From Pinus tabuliformis (taxonomy: Eukaryota > Streptophyta > Pinopsida > Pinales > Pinaceae): DNA of 64,000 nt. The DNA lies in the NCBI GenBank assembly GCA_031772625.1, contig CM062814.1, forward strand, positions 819,214,757 to 819,278,756, written 5' to 3'. Positions 57,283-64,000 of this stretch are shown one piece after another; within the stretch, counting starts at the first letter, position 1, and each line of letters starts with the position of its first letter. The notes beneath the pieces are model-generated. The model was not told the DNA's origin and did no database searches. It saw only the letters and a list, made by a program, of their open reading frames with translations. The position numbers were made by a program, and so were the translations under genes.

Positions 57283-60200
57283 TTATGTGGGTTTGAGTTG
57301 TTCTGCAATGTCGGATGTGTCTAGCAATGGTGGAAAGTATGGCCGAAGGCGGTCCACATTGAACACTGGGTGCAGGCCAAGGAATGGGGGAATGCTGAGC
57401 TCAAATGCATTGTCTCCCATAGCCTTAGTAATGGTGTAAGGACCATATCGGAGTGGTCTCAATTTCCGATAGGCTCCAGTAAGGCGTTCCTTTTGCAAAT
57501 GCAACCAGACTTTGTCGCCCACCTGAAACTTGTGTGGCACCCGGTGTTGATCATGTCGCTGCTTGTACTTGGCATTTGATTTCTCAAGAATGTCATGGAC
57601 CTGCTGGCGAATATGTTGGATGCGCTCAATGAAGTTGGTGGCCTTATCTGTTTCGGACTGGACATGAGCTGAATTCATGTGAGTAGCTGCAAGGGGCATG
57701 GCCACATCAATGGGGCATAGTGGCTGGAATCCCAAACCCACCTGAAAAGGGCTATGGCCAGTGGAGCTGTGAAGAGCTCGGTTGTAGCTGTGCTGAACAT
57801 AGGGGAGGCTCTCGTCCCATGTGCGTGGATGCTTTGAGTTATACATGCGCAGAATGTGCACAATCATCCTGTTGACAACCTCTGTCTGGCCATCAGTTTG
57901 AGGATGGAAGGCTGTGGACTTCGTGAGTTTGGTGTCCAGCATTGACCAGAGACTGGACCAAAATGTGCTGAGAAACCGACTGTCCCGATCTGAGATGATA
58001 GACTGTGGGATCCCAAAGTGCACCCACACTCGTTCAAAGAAGAGTTTAGCAGTGGCTTCTGCTGTGATATTCTTCTTGCAGGCCATCATAATGGCCATCT
58101 TCGAGAACCTGTCGACGACCACAAAAACACAGTCATTTCCATGCTTAGTGGAAGGAAGGCCTGACATGTAATCCATGGAGATGGATTCCCAAGGTCGACT
58201 AGGGGTAGGCAACGGGGTATAGAGGCCGTGCTTCTTAATGGTCGGTTTGGCAATGGCACAGGCAGTACATGATCGGATGTACTTCCCAACATCCTGTCGA
58301 AGATTCGGCCAATAGAAATAATTTTGCAGTACTGCCACTGTTTTCTCGACCCCAAAATGCCCAGCAGCCCGACTGTAGTGTGCTTCCCAAATCATCTTGG
58401 CACGCTCGCTTGAAGGAACACAGAGGTGACCGAGGTGGCATAATAGGGCATCCTGGAGGTGAAAATCTGCAACATGCCGACCCTCCAAGAGTGTCTGGTA
58501 TGTGTGGCCGAATTCTGGGTCGCTTTTGTAGAGAAGTGGCCAATCAGAAGTCTCGTGCCCACAAGAGTTGAGCACGGTGGTTAGCGCCATGATCGGTGGT
58601 CGACTGAGGCAATCTGCAACATTATTGGTGCTGCCCTTTTTATACTTGATATTCAAGTGAAACTGTTGCAGGTATGTAGACCACTTCTGATGGCGATCAT
58701 TCTGCAATTTCCCTTGGGTCTGTATGAACTGCAGAGGTCGGTGGTCTGTGTGGATGACCGTTTCCTTCCCCAAAATGTAATGCTTCCATTGTCGGCAGGC
58801 CTGTACAATGGAATACATCTCTTTATCATAAGTGGGGTACTTCCGGACTGTGTCTGAAAGTGTTTCACTGTGATATGCCACTGGATGTCCATGTTGAGTA
58901 AGGACTGCCCCAATAGCATAGTCAGAGGCATCTGTCTCGACCTCAAATGGTTGTTGTAAATCTGGTAACGCGAGCACTGGTGCCGTGCAGAGGCGATCCT
59001 TCAATTCCCTGAATGCCTTCTGTTGAGATTCAGACCAAAAGAATTTTGCTTTCGCCCCGCCCTTGGTGACTTGACTCAAGGGCCAAGAAATATGAGAAAA
59101 CCCCAACACAAACCTGCGGTAGAAGTTGGCAAGACCTAGAAAGCTGCGGAGCTCTGTTAGAGTGGTTGGAGAGGGCCAATCCCGAATGACTTGGATCTTG
59201 GCTGGATCGACATGCACCCCTTGTTCATCAATGATGTATCCCAGATACTGAACCTGGGTCATGCCAAAAGTGCATTTCTCCAAATTGGCACATAGCTTGT
59301 GTTGCCGCAGTGTTTGGAGAACCTGTCGGATGTGGTGGAGGTGCTCTTCCCAACTCTGGCTGAAGATCAGAATGTCATCCAAGTATACTACTACAAAGGA
59401 GTTGGTGAATGGCCGCAAGATGTCATCCATTAGCCTCATAAAGGTTGCAGGAGCATTCGTCAATCCGAAAGGCATGACCAACCATTCGAAGAGGCCCTCC
59501 TTGGATTTGAAGGCAGTCTTCCACACATCGGAGGGTTCGATTGGTACCTGGTGATATCCTGACTTCAGATCGATCTTGCTGAAATATTTCGCCCCCTTTA
59601 GTTGGTCTAGGAGGTCATCAATCCGTGGGATCGGGTACCTATTACGGACAGTGATCTTGTTCAGCGCCCGATAGTCAATACAGAGTCTCCACGTCCCATC
59701 CTTCTTCTGTACCAACATGATCGGGCTCCCACAGGGCGATGAACTCGGACGGATGTGACCTTTCTGCAGGAGCTCCTGAATCTGCCTCTTGATTTCATTG
59801 TTCTCCAGAACGGAGCGCCGATAAATTGGTCCATTGGGTAGCGGCGCACCTGGGGTCAGATCGATGGAGTGCTTGACTTGACAGTGCAGAGGAACCCCTG
59901 CCGGGGAGGTGAAGATGTCCTCGTACTCCTCCACAACCTTGTCCATCTGTAGTTGTCGTGCAGAGGGACCCCGTTTGGAGGCCGCGGCCACTGTCTTCTT
60001 CTTTCCTTGAGGGCGTATCATCAGGAAAACAAATTTCCTGGTTTTGGAAATGATCTTACTGCATTGTTTTGCAGTAATCAAAGAGATGGCGGCAGGTGGT
60101 GCTACCTCTGGTATCCTGAACAACTTATTTCCCAATGTAATAATAACAGCACGGGGCCTTGATTCATACACAGCATGTCGCTTCCACAAGTATGGTTGTC

Positions 60201-61647
60201 CTAGTAATACATCACAAACTTCAAGGGGAGCAATGTCACACAATACCTCATCCGTGAAGGGCTTGATGTTGTATGGAAGGCGACACTGCTGGCTCACGCG
60301 AAGATCTCGTCCTTGGTGAAGCCACCCAATGGTGTATGGTTGTGGATGTGCTGTGGTCGGTAAGCCCAACCGCTTCACGACCTCTGCCGAAATGAGGTTC
60401 TTTTGACTCCCGCTATCAACAATGAACTGTATCGGGGAGCCCTTTACCCACATCTGGGAGTGGAAGAGACGCTCCTCCTCCTCTGGATCTTCGGGTTCAT
60501 TTTTCTGGATCTTTGCGGTAGCAACAGTGGCGCTGGGATCCGCATCAATGATCTGCTTCCCTTTTTCATACCCCTTATCGGGTTCTGACTCAGAGTCGGA
60601 ACATGCATCTGATTCTGAAACCTTTAGCTCAGCCACCAGTGACTGCTTGGCCCGACACTCACTTGTGTTGTGAGTGGAGCTCTTATGGAACTCGCACCAT
60701 TTTCCAGTGTCCTTTCTCGGCTTCGCGGCGCTGTTCTTTGCTTGCGGCTTCGACTGGTTGTCTTGGGCTGTCCCGCCTTGGCTTTGTCCTTTGTTCTGTG
60801 GTTTAGGGGCACCTTTCCCCTGCTTTGGATTCGCAGATCCAAAGTCTCGCTTCTTTTGTTTAAACTTCTGCTCGACCTTGACGGCATATCGGTATGCTGC
60901 GCCGAGCGAGGGGATGTTTAGGAATTGTATTTCTTCCTGGATGTACTTGTGCAGGCAGCCACGGTATTTGAGTATCAAATGTTGCTCTGAATCCTTGATA
61001 CCCAACTTTGTGCGAAGGGTATGGAAAAGATTGGTGAACTCCGGCACGTCTTGGTCCCTTCCCTGCCGCAGCGTGGTCCACTTTATGTATTCATCCTCAT
61101 AGCTTCCGACAGGGTAGTACTGCTCCTTGATGGCATCTCGGAACGAATCCCAGGTGGGTGCGGCTGAAAATAGTGAGCCAGTACTTTCATCCTTCTGCTC
61201 GCAGTAGGTTTCCCACCAGTCCTTGACGTGGGGGGCTGCTTTGAGAAGAGCAAAAACAATCTTTTCCCGACTCGAAAATTCATGAACAGAAAAATAACCC
61301 TCTAGCAGATTTAACCATTTATCTACGGCATCTGCGTCTATCTGACCCTCGAATATGGGGATTTCAAAATTAACTTGTACCTTAAAGGGTGTGGCGTTTC
61401 CAGAGTAGCTGCTGGAAGCCGATGCGTTGCTTCTGGGTAGCCGCTGAAGGATCTGGGCAAAGCTGTCCATCATCGCGTTCCGTTGTTGCTCGAGGGCTTC
61501 TTCGAGCAAGATTTTGATGGGATCTCCTGCCCCCTCGTCTTTCTTCTCGTCCGCCATGGGAGGCCGTCGGGATTTGCGAGGCTGGTCTTGCAAAGGTTCA
61601 ACCAGTTCAAGCCCTAACTCCTTATATCCCGACCTTGTTGGGGACAT
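57283..61647 (-). CDS. gypsy gag-pol polyprotein, 1454 aa
   Basis: One uninterrupted frame from ATG 61647. Order (approximate residues): gag core 95-270 with [19 protein letters not shown]; a short Cys/His motif [18 protein letters not shown] at 318-335; aspartic protease [13 protein letters not shown] near 409; reverse transcriptase 620-800 with [13 protein letters not shown] and catalytic YLDDILIFS near 755; RNase H with [12 protein letters not shown] near 905 and HTDHRPLQF; integrase zinc HHCC 1080-1135 ([13 protein letters not shown]); integrase core with MDYMSGLP near 1157, ISDRDSRF near 1218 and QTEVVNR near 1257; GPY motif ([10 protein letters not shown]) near 1400. All visible catalytic acids are present. 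PR-RT-RH-IN order defines Ty3/gypsy; the GPY and chromodomain tail define a chromovirus. A second ATG 30 codons in (MADEKKDEG) could be the true start. Probably recently active; the stop before the chromodomain is the one visible defect. Confidence 0.95.
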   Translation of the reverse strand: MSPTRSGYKELGLELVEPLQDQPRKSRRPPMADEKKDEGAGDPIKILLEEALEQQRNAMMDSFAQILQRLPRSNASASSSYSGNATPFKVQVNFEIPIFEGQIDADAVDKWLNLLEGYFSVHEFSSREKIVFALLKAAPHVKDWWETYCEQKDESTGSLFSAAPTWDSFRDAIKEQYYPVGSYEDEYIKWTTLRQGRDQDVPEFTNLFHTLRTKLGIKDSEQHLILKYRGCLHKYIQEEIQFLNIPSLGAAYRYAVKVEQKFKQKKRDFGSANPKQGKGAPKPQNKGQSQGGTAQDNQSKPQAKNSAAKPRKDTGKWCEFHKSSTHNTSECRAKQSLVAELKVSESDACSDSESEPDKGYEKGKQIIDADPSATVATAKIQKNEPEDPEEEERLFHSQMWVKGSPIQFIVDSGSQKNLISAEVVKRLGLPTTAHPQPYTIGWLHQGRDLRVSQQCRLPYNIKPFTDEVLCDIAPLEVCDVLLGQPYLWKRHAVYESRPRAVIITLGNKLFRIPEVAPPAAISLITAKQCSKIISKTRKFVFLMIRPQGKKKTVAAASKRGPSARQLQMDKVVEEYEDIFTSPAGVPLHCQVKHSIDLTPGAPLPNGPIYRRSVLENNEIKRQIQELLQKGHIRPSSSPCGSPIMLVQKKDGTWRLCIDYRALNKITVRNRYPIPRIDDLLDQLKGAKYFSKIDLKSGYHQVPIEPSDVWKTAFKSKEGLFEWLVMPFGLTNAPATFMRLMDDILRPFTNSFVVVYLDDILIFSQSWEEHLHHIRQVLQTLRQHKLCANLEKCTFGMTQVQYLGYIIDEQGVHVDPAKIQVIRDWPSPTTLTELRSFLGLANFYRRFVLGFSHISWPLSQVTKGGAKAKFFWSESQQKAFRELKDRLCTAPVLALPDLQQPFEVETDASDYAIGAVLTQHGHPVAYHSETLSDTVRKYPTYDKEMYSIVQACRQWKHYILGKETVIHTDHRPLQFIQTQGKLQNDRHQKWSTYLQQFHLNIKYKKGSTNNVADCLSRPPIMALTTVLNSCGHETSDWPLLYKSDPEFGHTYQTLLEGRHVADFHLQDALLCHLGHLCVPSSERAKMIWEAHYSRAAGHFGVEKTVAVLQNYFYWPNLRQDVGKYIRSCTACAIAKPTIKKHGLYTPLPTPSRPWESISMDYMSGLPSTKHGNDCVFVVVDRFSKMAIMMACKKNITAEATAKLFFERVWVHFGIPQSIISDRDSRFLSTFWSSLWSMLDTKLTKSTAFHPQTDGQTEVVNRMIVHILRMYNSKHPRTWDESLPYVQHSYNRALHSSTGHSPFQVGLGFQPLCPIDVAMPLAATHMNSAHVQSETDKATNFIERIQHIRQQVHDILEKSNAKYKQRHDQHRVPHKFQVGDKVWLHLQKERLTGAYRKLRPLRYGPYTITKAMGDNAFELSIPPFLGLHPVFNVDRLRPYFPPLLDTSDIAEQLKPT

Positions 61648-61675
61648 GCAAAGAAAAACAGAGAAAAAGCAGACC

Positions 61676-61687
61676 GCTCTGATACCA
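61676..61687 (-). other. PBS of gypsy element, initiator tRNA-Met
   Basis: Minus strand TGGTATCAGAGC one base from the 5' LTR. Confidence 0.93.
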
Positions 61688-61688
61688 C

Positions 61689-62319
61689 TGATCCGGATTT
61701 AAACAGGAACGCAACAAATTACAGAGATAACCATATACACAAAGATGCAGCGGAAATAATACTTCATTTCATTAATGGAAAAATACTGAAATATGCTTAC
61801 AACCAGAAATGGAAATAAACCAGCTAGGGCGATGGTAGCTTATCTCTGAGAAGAGATGTGATGGCTACATGCCTCTGAACTGTGTTACAATGAGGCTCGA
61901 AGGCCTATTTATTGTTGAGAAACAATGGAAAACCCTTAACATTCCAAAACCTAACTCTAGGAGATGAAACGCCAAACTGTGGGTTCTGTTTGGGGGTAAA
62001 TTGGTACATCAACTTCCTGGGGTCGTAACTTTGGCATATGATCTCCGTTTGACACGTACAATAGCTCATTAGAAAGATCTATCCGAGCACTATCATTGTT
62101 GGAACGGGCAACATCAGTCCATTCCATGGACCCATGTTGCCCTTGGATTCCCCAAAAAACGTCGTTGAGGGCCTCAAAACGGCTCCGAAAGTTCAGGACC
62201 CGAAAAACTGCTAAAAATAGTAAGTTGTGCTACAATTAAGGAAACTGAAAATGCTGAGAAAGACAATGGTGGGGGTCCAGGTGGACTTGGCAGGTGGCCA
62301 CCAATATCCACCTGGATCA
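61689..62319 (-). repeat. gypsy 5' LTR
   Basis: 631 bp, same length as the 3' LTR with no indels seen. Confidence 0.95.
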
Positions 62320-62324
62320 AGAAG

Positions 62325-62440
62325 CATACATAGCAACTGTAGCCACTCTCTACTGCCAAGTTGTACTTTTGAAAGGTCAAACATCAGGCGTGGACCATCT
62401 AAAGCATATGGAAACCTTTGAACTCTTCTCCATATCTTAG
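62325..62440 (+). pseudogene. Open frame interrupted by the gypsy element, downstream part
   Basis: Continuation of the frame at 56257-56430 (see there). Confidence 0.35.
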
Positions 62441-62640
62441 CTGTTTTAAAATACCTCTAACCTAATGTATATGATACCATCTAAAGCATATGGCGACCTT
62501 TGGACTTTTCTCCATGTCTTAGCTATTTTACAATTTCGCTAACGTTATGTATATGATCTAATGTTATGTATATGATACCAACAATGTTTGGTTACAAAAT
62601 CGATGTATATGATACCAACGACGTTTGGTTACAAAATTTA
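62390..62640 (+). repeat. Tandem duplications with CATCTAAAGCATATGG and GTATATGATACCAAC
   Basis: An approximately 80-base unit (62393-62474) is repeated at 62477-62560. A shorter GTATATGATACCAAC(A/G)A(T/C)GTTTGGTTACAAAAT unit occurs twice at 62568-62636. Confidence 0.8.
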
Positions 62641-62775
62641 TGAATATGGTACTCCCACTTGTATGTTCAAGCTTTCATTTGTTGAATAATGGTGTGATCA
62701 AGGCTCACAGCCTCACTGCTTTTCTCACCACATATCACTACATTATAAGATTAAATTTTACATGCCTTATGTACA

Positions 62776-63190
62776 TTTTGAAAATTATCAACATTATTTT
62801 GATAGAGAACTATTATGTATGGTTATATTATTATCTTTGGATGGATGTTTTGAATTTACCTTAGAATAATGATATTCATGAAAGATTCTGGTAATCACAC
62901 ATTTGAATTTTAGTTGTTTTGATTAAATATGACGATGATATTATTAGTATTGTCTTGTTACTTTATATATGTGTTGAAAATTGTCAATGTTTTTTTATGG
63001 AGAATTATTATGTATGTCGACGTTACTATTTCTGGATGGATGTTGTAAAGCTACCTTAGAATAATGATATATGTGATAGGTGTTGATTTGGTAGTCATAT
63101 ATGTTTATTGAAAATTGTCAATGATTTTTGATGGAGAATTATTATATATGATGATACTATTATTTCTTGGATGGATGTTTTCAATTTCCT
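62776..63190 (+). repeat. Threefold degenerate repeat with GGATGGATGTT core
   Basis: GAAAATT(A/G)TCAA, GAGAA(C/T)TATTAT.TATG, GGATGGATGTTTT and CCTTAGAATAATGATAT recur in order near 62776-62880, 62975-63075 and 63108-63190. Confidence 0.75.
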
Positions 63191-63299
63191 TTAAATTTAC
63201 TTACAAACATTATGTTATCAATTTTAATTGTGATATCTTGTTTAATGATATTTAGAAATTGTAATATATCTCACTATGTAATTGAAATCAGTAAAATGA

Positions 63300-64000
63300 A
63301 TTCATAAAGGGGGTCATAAATGGAAAGAAAAGTACACTCTAAACAAGAAGCTAAATGTGGATGTAATTATGGATGTAAAAATGTAAGTAGAATTGGATTT
63401 TAAACTGTGTCAAGACAAGAAGAAAACAAGGAAAAAAAGAGGGTTTTAAACAAGAAGTAAAAAATGTGCAACGCTAGACACAAAAGGGAACAAAACAAGG
63501 CATAAAAAAGGATACCAGGGTGCAAACAAGGACACAAAAATGGACACTAAACTAGATGCAAAAAAGGAAACACAACTAGACATAAAATTGAATGCAAAAG
63601 GGGATGCCAAGTTGGGTGCTAAAAAGAAACAAAAAATGATGCAAATTTAGATGCCAAATGAGGATGCAAAGAATGGTGTAAAATTGGGATGCAAAATTGA
63701 GCTAAAAAATGGTGAAACCAAGGACACCATATTGGATGCCAAAAATGATGCATAACTAGATGCAAATTTAGACTCAAACCTAGGCGCAAAATGAGATGCA
63801 AATGTGGACACAAAATGAGGAAGAAAAAATGATGAAAATTTGGATGTTGAAAAGGATTCAGTATTAGACACCAAAAATGATGCAAAATTGGATGCCAAAA
63901 ATAGTGCAAAAATAGGCACAAAAAATGGTGCAAAACCAAATGCAAAAATAAATACAAAATTAGAAGCAAAAACTGATGTAATACTAGATGCAAAAACTGA
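63300..64000 (-). repeat. Inverted copy of the subterminal repeat array
   Basis: GATGCAAAA, GATGCCAAA and GGACACAAAA words every 12-15 bases, the reverse complement of the array at 50160-51720. It is denser towards the window end, as expected when approaching the other terminus. Confidence 0.8.

Larger units (their letters stand above)
56431..62319 (-). mobile_element. Near-complete Ty3/gypsy chromovirus
   Basis: 5889 bp with two 631-bp LTRs (56431-57061 and 61689-62319) and a perfect AGAAG target duplication (56426-56430 and 62320-62324). By eye the LTRs differ at about 14 positions, nearly all transitions, so it is the youngest large insertion in the window. PBS, polypurine tract and a single gag-pol frame are present. 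Confidence 0.96.
50141..64000. mobile_element. Probable CACTA-type DNA transposon, left end and body (right end outside)
   Basis: Begins CACTACAACAAAACC, matching the CACTACAA(G)AAAA terminus of plant CACTA (En/Spm) elements, and it interrupts LINE copy 2 exactly there (AAA precedes as a possible 3-bp target copy). Dense short subterminal-type repeats follow (50160-51720), and the same repeats in inverted orientation fill 63300-64000. No TNPD/TNPA-like transposase was recognised between, so it would be nonautonomous or its coding region is beyond the edge. The right terminus must be found to confirm. Confidence 0.5.

Noticed and set aside
57370..61702. Short plus-strand frames opposite the gypsy polyprotein
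   Set aside because: Antisense shadows of the 1454-residue polyprotein.

Overview
The window looks like repeat-dense nuclear DNA from a large plant genome, most likely a gymnosperm (conifer). The basis is the AT-rich background, plant-type Ty1/copia and Ty3/gypsy elements primed by initiator tRNA-Met, an L1-type LINE, and a family resemblance of the copia proteins that I recognise from conifer genomes. The last point is recall, not a search. No gene here is clearly intact except one near-complete gypsy polyprotein. Almost everything else is a decayed mobile element or an old multi-exon gene carrying stops and frameshifts.

Layout. Positions 1-8.5 kb hold a divergent gene pair. A multi-exon minus-strand gene (1-3078, running off the left edge) has a region resembling ParB/sulfiredoxin-type proteins and a later exon with a methyltransferase-like motif. 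A plus-strand gene (4517-8485) encodes a long acidic tandem-repeat head followed by a conserved domain I associate with DUF7869 (an RNase H-like, possibly transposase-like family). They are separated by a C-rich/G-rich block (3220-3790). Positions 9.3-10.9 kb form a long imperfect inverted repeat. Positions 12.2-18.0 kb hold a minus-strand gene relic of unknown function, split by a 2.9-kb internally deleted gypsy chromovirus (13327-16238).

Positions 18.2-36.2 kb are a nest four levels deep. A gypsy 3' LTR abuts an L1-type LINE (minus). The LINE is split by an old copia element (22087-35490). One LTR of that element is in turn split by a tandem pair of copia elements sharing one middle LTR (22237-32227, one CTTTT target duplication). 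A second LINE fragment at 49022-50140 lacks the old copia insertion and acts as a natural empty site; the other LTR of the old copia (34605-35490) is the empty site for the tandem pair.

Positions 38061-47930 are a second copia family in which one element (41829-46854) has inserted into another of its own family in the same orientation. Both share premature stops, so they descend from an already defective lineage. From 50141 onward lies a probable CACTA-type DNA transposon: a CACTACAA terminus followed by about 1.5 kb of TTTTGCATCC-type short repeats, with the same repeats in inverted orientation at 63300-64000, so its right end is outside the window. It contains foldback and minisatellite sequences and a 5.9-kb gypsy chromovirus (56431-62319, TSD AGAAG) whose polyprotein is open except for one stop that cuts off the chromodomain.

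Nothing here behaves as an operon. The interplay is insertional history, which the target-site duplications allow to be ordered. The most novel candidate biology is the divergent ParB-like/methyltransferase-like plus DUF7869-like gene pair at the left end.
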